Positions 22,491 through 33,679 of a stretch of DNA of 64,000 bases are shown here, piece after piece; the stretch's first letter is position 1, and each line of letters opens with the position of its first letter. The stretch is from Sesamum alatum. Its lineage: Eukaryota > Streptophyta > Magnoliopsida > Lamiales > Pedaliaceae. The stretch lies in contig JACGWO010000001.1 of NCBI GenBank assembly GCA_034509735.1, forward strand, positions 33,545,966-33,609,965, read 5' to 3'. The notes under the pieces are model-generated. The model searched no databases, had not been told where the DNA came from, and saw only the letters and a program-made list of their open reading frames with translations. The position numbers and the translations under genes are program-made.

Positions 22491-24723
22491 TAATCCACAA
22501 ACCACATCCGGTCAGGCCATATCAAGTCACGAACCTACACCACATTCTACTGGGCAACCTCGCACTCCAGCAGACCAAGAAGCACCAAACCAAATTTCCA
22601 GATAAGATCCACAACTGAGCATTGGTGGTCCCGCTTATAAAGACCAAGTACAATGGTTCACCTGGTGAGGGCTTCATGAGTAGGGGTAGCTCGGCGAAGT
22701 AGGACTTCGAATCCTGTAAGCTTGTTAGCAGTTTCCATCCAAGGTGAAATCTTTGGCCTTCCTCAAGGCTTTGAACAAGGGGAGGCTATGCTCAACTGAA
22801 CGAGATATAAACCTGCTGAGGGCAGCAATGTGGCCACAGTCTTTGGACATTGTTGAGGTTAGCAGGAAGCTTCATCTCTTGGATTGCTCGTATCTTATCC
22901 GGTTGAGCTCAATACTTTTCTCTGTTACCAAGTAGCCCAGGAATTGCCCACTCCGGACTCCAAAGGCACACTTGGTTGGGTTCAGTTTCATGTGGTATTT
23001 GCTCAATATGTTGAATGTTTAAGCAAGGTCTGTGATGTGTTGGTCAGCCAGTCAGCTCTTCACCAGCATGTCGTCCATGTATACCTCCATGTTACGTCCA
23101 AGCTATTTTGGGAACATACGGTCCACCAGCCACTGGTAGGTCGCACTTGGATTTTTTAGCCCAAAGGGCATGACAACTTAGCAATATGTCCCCCTGACGT
23201 TATGAAGCTAACTCGATAATCTGGTGGTAACCCTGTGAGGCATCCATTAGACTTAAAAGCTCATGACCAGAGGTGGAATCCACCAGCTGGTCTATACGAG
23301 GTAAGGGATAGAAATCTTTAGGACAACCCTTGTTCACATCTCTAAAATCCACGCACATGTGTCATTTGTTACCTGGTTTTGGAACAAATACCACGTTGGA
23401 CAACCATTCGGAAAATTGGATCTCCTTGATGTGTCCCACACCAAGGGGCTTGCTTACCTCTTGCTAGATGACCTTGTCCTTAGGACCAAAATGCCTCCTT
23501 TTGTGCTTTCCAGGAGGGAAGGTAGGGTCCAAGTTCAAACTGTGCACAGCAATGCTAAGGTCAAACCCGGTAGCTGGCTGACCAGGTGAAAGTCGTCCAC
23601 ATTTTCCTGCAAGAAAGTGGTTAGTCCCTGCTAAGTCAAGGCTCAGTTGGGAGCCGAGCCTGGTGGTCTTATTCGACTCTCCTGGTATCTGCTGGATACT
23701 CAACAGCTCCTCAGCAGGCTGAACTCTAGCAGGAAGCTCATGGCCTTGCTCATTGTACTGCACAGGTCTCTTTACCTTCTCTCTGCTGGGCTGGGAAAAA
23801 GGTCTATCTCCTTGTCCTTCCGACGGCCTTCTTTCACAGATTCTACATAGCACTTCCGTGCTGCGTACTGATCGCTGGTGACTTCCTCTATTCCAGCTCT
23901 AGTTGGGAATTTGAGCTTCATGTGGTAGGTGGAGACAACGACTTGGAAGGCGTTTAGTGCAGGACATCCTTGAATGACATTGTATGTCGAGGGCATGTCT
24001 ACCATTAGGAAGCGGATCATCTTAGTTTCCTGTTAGGTTCTGCTCCTAAAGACAAGGGGGCGGGATTTGTCCTAGGGGTGTACCACCTTCCCTGCAAAGC
24101 CATATAGCGACGTGTCTACGGGCTCCAGCAGGGTATCACTAGCGACGTGTCTACGAGCTCCAGTAGGGTATCACCAAGCTCTATCTGCCGGTAGACCTTG
24201 TAGAAAATGATATCTGCAGAACTGCCAGAATCTAAAAAAATACGTTGTACAGTGTAGTTAGCTGAAGTTGCAGAATAACAAGTGCATCACTACGAGGTAA
24301 ATGAACTCCGTTTATCTCAGCAGGTCCAAAGTGGATTATAGGATCCCCTGCTGGTGCTTTGTGGTTGAGCTCCATGACGGCTCGGATAGCACGGGCATGG
24401 ACTCGTGTAGCTCTCGTGGAGTCCCTATCAGTAGGTCCTCCTGCAATCATGTGGATCACCCCTTTAGCAAGGATGTTCCCCGGGCTCTACTCCTACGCAT
24501 GGAACTTCTCATTTATGTGCTTCGTCTTCGGGCCAGGGTCAGTGACCTGCTCCTCGCTCCTGCGGGAATCAAAATGGAGGGAGTGTTCCTCCTTCTATTC
24601 ACGCCACCGATCCTTGTCAATGTAATCCTTTAGTAACCGACTTGGATGAGCCTAATTATCTCTTGTCTTAGCTGGCGATACCTATTGGTGTCCTGTCCAT
24701 ACTCTCTGTTGTACCTACAGAAG
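22491..24723 (-). pseudogene. Ty3/gypsy (Tat-type) gag end, protease and reverse transcriptase, decayed
   Basis: Minus-strand reading from 24723: a gag C-terminal stretch (YRQLRQEIIRLIQVGY), an altered protease region (PRSDALVI then ILAVL where DSGSSAD is usual), and the conserved NVIQGCPALNAFQVVVSTYH segment. The RT follows, with IQFSEWLSNVVFVPKPG, VDFRDVNKGCPKDFYPLPRI, LMDASQGYHQI, VVMPFGLKN and the catalytic EVYMDDMLVKS. The start of RNase H is cut at 22491 by an LTR. Stops and frame changes are frequent. The matching gag start, primer site and LTR are at 48719-50569, so this is the second half of one element split by 24 kb of younger insertions. No integrase or 3' LTR was found. Confidence 0.83.
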
Positions 24724-26837
24724 TGTTAGAATAGGTGATCAGAAAGTCAATGAGGTTGGTTGTTCTGAGAACCATTCATCAATCTTTGAATAAGTAATAT
24801 TATGTTAATGAATGTAGTAAGAATTCATAGGCATGAGTTTGTTGTACTTACTGCTTGCATTGTTTCGATGTCACAACAAATGCCCACAGACTGAAATAAC
24901 ATTTCGGGAAATCGGAACTACGCTTGGAGGTAGGTTCATTAAATCAGTTTCGCCGAATCGGTCTGAAATACTCCAAGTCAAGGAATCTCGAGAGGGCATC
25001 GAGAATCCATTTGAGCCTTGCACTAAGCATCTGCAGTCGCATTTCATCAACAAGTGACGAGGCTCGTCCATGCAGTGTTAGTGGGTCAGCCAGCTAGGTG
25101 GCTGCTGACTGAGGTGACTCGCGGGAATCGTCATATGGAAGCCACTCGGGCTTAGTCGGTATGACTCGTATTCCCGGTTCCGATAGTACAAGATTAGTCC
25201 TCGGACATGAGGAATCATGGAAGTCACGTGCATATGAAGACTGTATCTTGGATCTGGCGAGAGGTGATCATTCTGTAAGATAGTCATTATAAGCCTTGTC
25301 CAGTACAGTTGGAGTATTTAGCTACGACGGTGGATTCCAAGATAGGATCTATCCCCTGTCAGTATATGACGGTGATGTATCCTATGCGCTCTGAGATGGT
25401 TTAGACTCTGAAAGTCTATGGTCATAGCAATTGATTGAGTAGGAAAGGGTTTCCTACGTCGATCGATAGAGTAAACGCATCTCGGGTATGAAGCATGGTT
25501 GCCTAGACAAGGATGGGAACCAACGCCCAATTTCATATCCTAGACTAGGGCCGGGAGACGGTCGACAGTAGGACCGTACCCGTACAAAATGGGCACCTAA
25601 ATGTTCACGTCAATATTCACCTAGTCTCTAGTGTCATGGACCATTTCTAGATGGCCACCCATGGTAACGGACTACTTTGGTTATGAAATAACAAGTAGGT
25701 CCAAGTCTAGCTGAAAGGTGAACTTAAAGAGTGACACCCGCTATACTTAATAAAAAGGAATTAATTTGAAATTAATTCAGGGAGAAGGTTTAATTTAATG
25801 GGATTAAATTATACTTCTTGGAGATTCAAGCCTCGATGGATTATTTGGAATAATCGGGTTTGAGTTCATAAATTATATTTATGGATTTTATAAAGCATGG
25901 GCTTCCCTTTTAATTAGATTAAAAGGGTGAATTAATTAATGGGCTTCATATATTAAATTGGATTTAATATAAAGTCCATGAGACTATTTAATTTAGAATT
26001 AAATAAGTCAATTCCATTAATTAATTAATGGGCTTGGTATATTAAATAGGATTTAATATATAGTCTATGTGACTATTTAATTTAGAATTAAATAGGCCCA
26101 TTCCATAAAGCCCATCAAATGGATGGACAAGATTTGATGAGATGAAGGGCCATGATTAATTTGACTTAATCAAAGCCTAGTTTGACTAGGATTTGACTAG
26201 GTAAAAATCCTAGTCAAGTGTGCCTCTTTAGAAGAGGTTGAGTAGGAATAGGAAAATCATTTTTCTATAAACACTCAAAAAGAAACACGCACATACACCT
26301 ACTAATCTTTACAACCCTCATCTCACAATCTCTCTCAAAGTTTTCGTCCACCCTCTCTCACACTCTCCAAGATTTCTACTTGGTTCTTCTTGATTTATTC
26401 AAGCTAGAACATAAGAGACGTCGATTGCGTTAATTGATAGCGTGTATCAATGTCGCTTCTCCCCAAATAATTTCTGGCTAGCACAAGGGTTCTTTGCTTT
26501 CCGGTCTGGCGAGTGAGATGATTTAGAGGGTCTCTTTCTTGAGATCTTGGTGCAAAACGGGGAACAATGCATGTAGCCGAACGAAGACAAAAATTACAAT
26601 CGGGTAGGTTCTTTAATTATGTTTTTTCAGTTCAAATTCTATGGCCTCCATGTTGTATTTTATTGAACATGAGATACACCGAACGCCCGGGAGAATCAAG
26701 GGCACACCCCTTGATCCAGTTATGTATGTTATGCATGCATTAAATTCTATTTAACTATGCCTTGTAATTTTATTATGTTATCTTTCATGCTTACACTATT
26801 TGCGTTCATCTCCCGGGTCGATCTACAAAATATTTCC
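24724..26837 (+). mobile_element. 5' LTR of a family-A-related element
   Basis: Starts TGTTAGAATAGGTGATC and ends just before GTGGTATCAGAGCCCGG. The conserved core is at 25600-25740, a TATA-like CTATAAAC at 26264 and the CA/CT leader at 26286-26370. It interrupts the gypsy gag. The flanks CAGAAG (left) and CTATGG (right of 48718) do not match, so this is not a simple single insertion. Confidence 0.85.
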
Positions 26838-27171
26838 GTGGTATCAGAGCCCGGTTCGGTGTATAGACCTAGAATTCTATGTGCTATGTGCTTCAAGCAT
26901 GATCAACGTGTTTTTAATTTACGTTTGAAGCATGTTCTGAGTAGATCTTGATTGGCATTAAATTTTGCATGGGATTTTGGATCTTGTTTTTCTTGAATAT
27001 GTATTTACATGTTCCTGGGTTGAATTTATCTTGTGGTTCAGAAAATAGCATGAAAAGTAAAAAAAGAGTGAAAAACGGCGAACCGGCAGTAGCAGCATGC
27101 TGGCCGCAAGCACAAGGGCGCGTCTGGGCGAGCGTGCAGGCAGGGGCCTACGCGCGCCCGTCCAGCGCGCC
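26838..27171 (+). other. Primer binding site and non-coding leader
   Basis: TGGTATCAGAGC at 26839-26850 is the initiator-Met primer site. The leader is AT-rich, then has a G/C-rich island at about 27070-27171. A homologous leader (A-rich, GTGAAAAAC, then a G/C-rich island) lies in reverse orientation at 46539-46200. No gag frame is evident. The leader is cut off where the chromovirus LTR begins. Confidence 0.7.
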
Positions 27172-29066
27172 CGTGTCGTCACCCCACCCCTCACTTACTC
27201 TATATATATGTGTTATACTCTTTGAAAATAAAAACATACACACACATTTACACACATTCGACGGTTTTTCGGAGGTACAAATTTTATTTTGAAATTATTA
27301 TTAATTTTTATAATTATATTATTTTATTAGTGTATTTATTAAATATGATTAGTATTATCGAATTTACTATTTAAGCAAAAAATTTAAAGAATTCGAGTAT
27401 TTATCTAAATTAATGATTGGATAAGTATTTAATTGAAATGGGATATTGTAGCCAATAAATAAAATTTAATTAATCTATTAGATTTAGTCGTTGTTATAAT
27501 GAGTTTACTCTAACTGAACGGGTTTATTAACAAATACTTAATTATACGTACCGGTGCTTAATTGATTATTATAATAGTGAAGAATATGTAGAAATTAATA
27601 GAAATATTAGAAAAAAATTATATTTGAGAGATATTAGAAAAACTGTATTTGAGAAATATTATCTTTATTATAAAAGAATATGAGATTTTCGTAATAATTT
27701 AATTTAGGGATGTTGTCGAGAATGGTAATTATAAAATATAAGGGGTTTAATAAAATAAAATCTTATGAGTTAATTAATAAATTAGATCTATACTTAAAAA
27801 GCTTATAATGTTTAGTAATGTAGACGAAAAAGGGACGAGGGTTTGAATTTCAATATAAATGAAATCTTAAAAGATTGATGGAAAAGGTACGAATATTATC
27901 TTAATATTTTAGTTAGAATTTGCGATATATATTTTTGATATATTGATTACATATTATAACCTATTATAGGACAAGAGGATAAAGTAGAGGATTGAACAAC
28001 TCCTTCTATTAACGTGATGTTTTGAATTTGAGGTAAGTAAAGTTAATTGGAGTTATATATATATGTGTGTGTGTGTGTGTGTACTCATTGTTTGTTATAC
28101 CTGATTGTTGATTGTTGGTTATCTACCTGGGTTATGTTATTTGGTTTGTGAAATGGTTATTACGTGCTTATCTATGGCTATGGGGTACGAGTCAGATGAA
28201 TGATAATGTGATACTATATATGTGATTGATAATTGTATTAAAGGATGAAGTTATTATTGGGATGCTGATTGTCAAATGAAACTGGATGATGGAGTTATTG
28301 ATAAGAATACTGTGAATTGAGATAAGGAAATGGCTTACCTAACTGGGGAGCATACTGCAATGGCTCATGATGATACGAATAATGACGAGCTGTGTATTGC
28401 CATTGATCAGTGGAGATGCTGTGACATATCATACGAATTGTGTGTTGTGTGATATGATTGAGGATGGGATATCATAAGAGCTGTGTGTTGTGTGATATCA
28501 TTGATGATAGGGTACCATACGAGCTGTGTGTTGTGTGGTACCGAGGAAAAAAAAAGAAGATATTATGATTGAGATGGTGGTAGCCGGTAATGACCATTGA
28601 GCGATGCACTCCAGCTTGGGTAAGCAGGGTCCTAAGAAAATAAATAATGAACTTGAGTATTATGTGTAGATTGATATATGATTGTTGGTATATGTTACTT
28701 CTTATATTTTTTGTAATTGGATGATATTCATTTTATTGTGTATGTGCATGTATATGTATATATAAGTCGATTACCTATAGTTATTGAGTAGGCAGCTCAT
28801 CCCTTGCCAATATTTTTCAGGATATAAGTCACAGTGACTAGCTAAATTGGATCATAAGACGTGCTGCCAGTCTTATTAGGTGGGTCAACAGTGATATCTT
28901 GGGTTGAGATCTTTAGCTACATAACTACAGAGATATTAGATTTTTATTTGAATTTGTACTTCACGATTTATTGATTTTAATATAAATTTCTTGTAAAACG
29001 GGTTTAATTATAGAAGATGTATTATAATAAGTGATATGAAAGCATAACACCGTAGGGGGTTCTACA
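27172..29066 (+). repeat. Chromovirus 5' LTR (5' truncated)
   Basis: Aligns with 42886-44787 over its whole length and ends GTAGGGGGTTCTACA. It contains a GT microsatellite at about 28064-28080 and the inverted-repeat array at 28381-28542. Confidence 0.88.
28381..28542 (+). repeat. Array of four short inverted repeats with a conserved loop (5' LTR copy)
   Basis: Units lie at 28381-28404, 28426-28455, 28468-28499 and 28511-28542. The last three have arms ATATCA/TGATAT, GATATCA/TGATATC and GGTACCA/TGGTACC around an 18-base loop close to TACGAGCTGTGTGTTGTG. The first has a shorter AATG/CATT stem around a similar loop. Arms differ between units but stay self-complementary. Confidence 0.8.
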
Positions 29067-29071
29067 TTATG

Positions 29072-29083
29072 TGGTATCAGAGC
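29072..29083 (+). other. Primer binding site (initiator-Met tRNA) of the chromovirus
   Basis: TGGTATCAGAGC lies five bases after the 5' LTR end. Confidence 0.85.
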
Positions 29084-29339
29084 AGGGATTAGATTCTATG
29101 GGGATAATTTGTGAAGATTAGTATTATTGAATATCTTAAAACATATATAATGAACCTAAGTGTAAATGTGAGTTTCATATAGGCTGGAATGTCCAGTGGA
29201 CACTGCTGACCTTAAGGAGTCATTGGAGTTTGTATATATTGATATAGAACTACTAAAGTCCGATATATGTGTATATGTCCCCATTTGGTGGAGTTATGCT
29301 AGTTAATACTATAGTAAGATATGGTATAGAGTGGTTGAT

Positions 29340-29728
29340 GTTACACCACATGCAGAGTTAGTTATGATAAACCTTAGAGAGTTTTGATGTTATTTTGCAA
29401 ATGGAATGATTATCTCGTAGACAGGTTATCGTTGACCATTAAATAAAGAAAGTGGTAGTAGAAGTCAATAGGCGAATGAGTACGGTAATTGTGGAAAGAG
29501 AGAGTTATACCTAACTGTTTAATATACGTGTGACTGTCTTAAATTTAATTAAATAAAGCTGTGAGGCGTATTGGGCTAATTTACATGATATTATGATAGT
29601 TAGTCCTGTGGTATTAGATGTTCCAATAGTTAGAGAAATCCCTAATATTTCCTGAGGAACTACTTGGGTTACCTCGTTATTGAGAAGTAGATTCTAAAAT
29701 AGAGACTATTCTTGGGACATCACCTATT
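29340..29728 (+). pseudogene. Chromovirus pol, protease end to RT start (decayed)
   Basis: Plus-strand frames give fragments typical of this region: DVILQMEWLSRRQ (usual DVILGMDWLSRY), then VVEVNRR, and VLDVPIVREIPNI near 29612-29650, which matches the link before the RT domain. Stop codons are scattered through it. The frame is cut at 29728 by the copia insertion and resumes at 39228. Sequence 29084-29340 shows no recognisable gag. Confidence 0.7.
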
Positions 29729-30157
29729 TGTTAGAATAGGTGACCAGAAAGCAATAGGTTTGGCGATTTGTAACCTATTATACAACTCAATGTAAATGTA
29801 ATTTTATTATGTGATGAATAAAATGAGTATTTATCACTTCTGGTGCTTTGTTGCGCTCATTTCACATTTGTTAAAACGTTGTTTAACTTATATCGCAACA
29901 AAGCCCACAGACCATGGATAACAACTCGTGCAGTTGGGCCACGCATTGGATGGTGGTCATGAAACCAACTGATTAAGAGTTGGGTCTGAAACGTTCCAAG
30001 TCGAGGACCTCGAGACAGGGCATCGAGAGTCCTATTGAGACTTGGGTCAAGAGTCGTGTTCATTAGATGAGTGCCGTGTTTCATCGGCGACAGGCGTGGG
30101 ACGCCTACACGATCTTGATCGGTTGGTCGACTGGGGTCGAGCCGACTGGACTGACTC
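29729..30157 (+). repeat. Family B 5' LTR, first piece
   Basis: Matches 36999-37428 of the 3' LTR and stops after CTGGACTGACTC, where foreign leader sequence begins. About 170 bases present in the 3' LTR (to GATGATCATCATAAGCC) are absent here, so the later insertion was accompanied by a deletion. Confidence 0.88.
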
Positions 30158-32211
30158 ACGTTTCATGCTTAAAACGCATATAAACCCTAGGCCTATACAC
30201 CGAACCGGGCTCTGATACCACTGAAAGAAATCGTGGATCGTCCCAGGAAATTGCGCGAATGTGAAAGCGCGATATAAAATAAAGTACAAAAATAAAGCAT
30301 GCCTTAATGAATTAAAGAACACGCTCAAGGGGTGTACCCTTGAGATTTCCCGGGTGTTTCGGTGTATCTCATGAATAAATAACACGTAACCAATCATGGA
30401 GGCCATAGGGTTGAAAAATAAAAGGAGGCGAAAACGTAAACCGAGACCTACCCGTTGTTGTTTTCGTCTTCAACGGGTACTCGCGTTGTTCCCCGTTTTG
30501 CACCAAGATCTCGTTCTTGAGACCCTCCAAATCGTGACACACGATCCACCCACGTATCTTGTACGCCGTACTAGCAACGAACAAGTGTATATTTTGGAGT
30601 GGATGAATCAACGACACGTTATCAATTAACGGTATTGATTCATCAATGTTCTAGTGTTCCAAGAATAAAAGAACAAGAAAGTATATTTCTTGTAGAGAGA
30701 GAGTGGGCGGACGAGAGGTAAGAGGGAGAGAGACGAGTGTGTGTTGTGTGTGTGTTGGAATTTCATCATCCTACAATTGTTGGAAGCTAGAGGTTTATAT
30801 AGAGGAGGAGTTTAATCCTCTTTAAACTCCAACTCTAAGAACTCTAATTTGACTAGGATTTTGACCTAATCAAAGTCCTAGTCAAACTAGTGTTTGACCT
30901 AGTCAAACCAATCCTAGCCTTCCATCTCCCCTTTCCATCTCAACCGTTGATTTTAATTTAATGAAATATTTAAATTCCATTAAATATTCCAAAAGGCCAA
31001 ATAAATATAATAAATAAATATTAATATTTATTCTAGGCCCATTAAATCAATTCCCTTAATAAATCCAATTTATTAATTTAATTCCCTTTATCAAATAGAA
31101 GGAACTAATTTCTCCAAGAAAATATAGGACCCGATTAATCTAATTTAATCATTCCTTTACTCCAATATTTAATTCCAAATTAAATACTTAAGTGTGTGTG
31201 TGGATAGTGTGTGACTCTTTAGGTTCACCTTTCAGCTAGACTTGGTAGGATTCCTAGAATCCGCCCGTTACCATGGGTGGCCATCTAGCAACGGTCCATG
31301 ACACTAGAGACTAGGTGAAATAATCGGGGATGAACATTTAGGCCCTAACAGTACACTTGTCCTTCTGTCTTCGGTCTCATCACTTAGAGTCTCGGGCACG
31401 GAAAACTGCAGGTACCCATTTTGGACCTAAGTGTCGGTCTGTCCTTACTAAACGCCGCAAGGGAAACCTTCCCTTCTGTTCAGTTACTGTGGCCACAGAT
31501 TTCAGGGACAAGACACAGAGCATACATGAGACTCAACTGTCAATACCTTTTGACAGGAGACAGATCTTTTCTTGGAAACTACTGTCACTCTATACACCCG
31601 AGCTGCACTAGACATGGCTTATGGCTACTCAAGAGTATTTTGGCAATCTCTCATCATGTCTAAGATACAGACCTGATGCACAGGTAAACTCAACAGTTCC
31701 TCAAGTCAAAGGACTTGACCTGTACCGTTTGAACCGGGACTACGTCATACCTTGCCGACCATACTCAAGGTCCTCCGTAAGACGGTTCCCGCGAGTCACC
31801 TCAGTCAGCTGCTTCCTAGCATGCTGACCCACTAACATTGCTTAGATGACCTTCGTCACCCGTCGATGAAATACGATAGCAGATGCTTAGTGCAAGTCTC
31901 AAAGGGAATCCCGGTACCCATTTTCGGGATTTCCTTGACTTGGAGATTTTCGGACTGATTCGGTAAGACTGATTTCATGGACCTACCTCCAAGCGTAGTC
32001 CCAATCCCTGAAATCGATTCTCAGTCCGTGGGCTTTATTTGCGTAGTGAACATATATGTAAAAGCAGATGTAAGTGAACGTAAACAAAGTATTGCCATAT
32101 GAACTTTTCACTTCTTTATTCATATATGTTTTATCAAACACCTAAAATTGTCTTAGACATAGGTTACATATTCCTGCCGAAAATTGGCTTACATGGTCAC
32201 CTATTCTAACA
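30158..32211 (-). mobile_element. Family A LTR with primer site and short leader, reverse orientation
   Basis: Minus strand: LTR 32211-30222 starts TGTTAGAATAGGTGACC and ends GATTTCTTTCA, then a spacer base, then TGGTATCAGAGC (30220-30209) and about 50 bases of leader to 30158. It sits inside the family B 5' LTR. The TATA-like segment is at 30804-30794, the CT tract on that strand at 30760-30692, and the conserved core at 31325-31205. No target duplication is seen because the host LTR lost sequence at the junction. Confidence 0.88.
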
Positions 32212-33672
32212 TGATCATCATAAGCCTTGTCCAGTGCAGTCGGAATGTGTAGCGAGGACGGTGGATTCCAAGAAGAGGATCTGTCCCCTGTCAATATGTG
32301 ACAGAGGTATCTCCTATGCACTCGGAGACACGTTCATGCTGTTTAAAGCTGTGGCCACAGTGGTTGGTCGAACATGGAATGGTTTCCTGTGTCGACACAA
32401 TGAAGCATACGTGGTCTCGAGTATTAAGCATAGATACCTAGTCAAGGATGAGAACCGACGCCCAATTCCATACCCTAGATTAAGGCCGGGAGATGGTAGA
32501 CGGAAGGATCGTACCCGTACAGAATCAGCGCCTAAATGTTCACGCCAATTCACCTAGTCTCTAGTGCCATGGACTGTTGCTAGACGATCACCCATGGTAA
32601 CGGCCCCTTGTGGGACACGGGCCCAAATCTAGCTGAGGGTGAACCTAAAGGGTCACACACAAATCACCGAGGAGGTTGAGAGATCGACTTGGAGTCAATA
32701 TCGAAGGATAAATAAGTAATTGGATTACTTAAGGGAAACTCCATTGGATGGACGGGCCAATATTGTATTGGGCTTTTATTTAATCGGTAAATTGAATTTT
32801 CGATTAAATATGGAAAGTTGAGACGTTGAGACGTTGGATCTTTTTAATTTGATTAAAAGATCAACGAGAATAATTTAAATGGACATTAAATTGGATTTAA
32901 TATTGGGTTCGTCATAATTGGATTACGATAAAACCCGGTCCGTTAAATTTACTCGAGAGGAGAAATAATTCCTATTTTGGAATAGGAAGAAGTTGAACTT
33001 CTTCCCTTAATTAAACATGGCCGACATGCTCCCTTGGAGGAAGCAAAATTAGCCATGTTTCATGCTAGGTGGTATGTTGACTTATCTCTTTTGGAAAGAG
33101 ACAAATCAACTCCAATCAAGCTCTTCCCTTTTGGTATGATTTGATCATACCATAAATTTTGGTAGGCTTGATTGAAGAATTGATGGTGATTGATTGGAAT
33201 GAACCTAGACGTCCTTGGATGAACCTAAATAAATTCCAATAATCACATTAATTATGTATATATATTAGAATATACAACACCAAGCATAAGTGATTCATTA
33301 TTCATCTTTTTCTAGTAAAAAGAGAAGAAAAAAATCCCTCTCCTCTCTCTCAACTCTCGGCCTCTATCCCTCTCTCACACTTGTGTTTTTCACGTGATTT
33401 TGAATCAAGAAGAAGAACAAAGTAAGTTTAAGAGAGCACTAATTCATAGTGTTCTTCTCTTAAACCGATTCCTTCTTAAACCCGTTATTTTCTAGCAAGA
33501 AGAACGTGTGTTTCTTCCGATGTGGTGTGGATCACCTTTGGAGAATCCATACGTTTGGATTTCGTGAGCATTCCGTAGAAGGAACAACGCTAGTAGCCGA
33601 GAGCATACGCTAAACAATCAAAGGTAACGGTTTTACTATGCTTTGATTGATTTAATATACATCTATGCCCTA
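32212..33672 (+). repeat. Family B 5' LTR, second piece
   Basis: Resumes at TGATCATCATAAGCCTTG and follows the 3' LTR to ATCTATGCCCTA, then jumps straight into gag. The LTR's last 170 bases or so, the primer site and most of gag are deleted. The conserved core is at 32535-32660. Confidence 0.88.
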
Positions 33673-33679
33673 CGCTAAA

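Noticed and set aside
24301..24633. Plus-strand frame of 110 codons
   Set aside because: Antisense to the gypsy protease region, which has recognisable protein on the minus strand.
26839..26850. TGGTATCAGAGC as part of a tRNA gene
   Set aside because: It is complementary to the 3' end of initiator-Met tRNA and follows an LTR, so it is a primer binding site; no tRNA fold surrounds it. The same holds at 20488, 29072, 30209, 46540 and 59007.
26948..27292. Open frame of 114 codons with a G/C-rich centre
   Set aside because: It spans the retrotransposon leader and the start of another element's LTR, with no family similarity.
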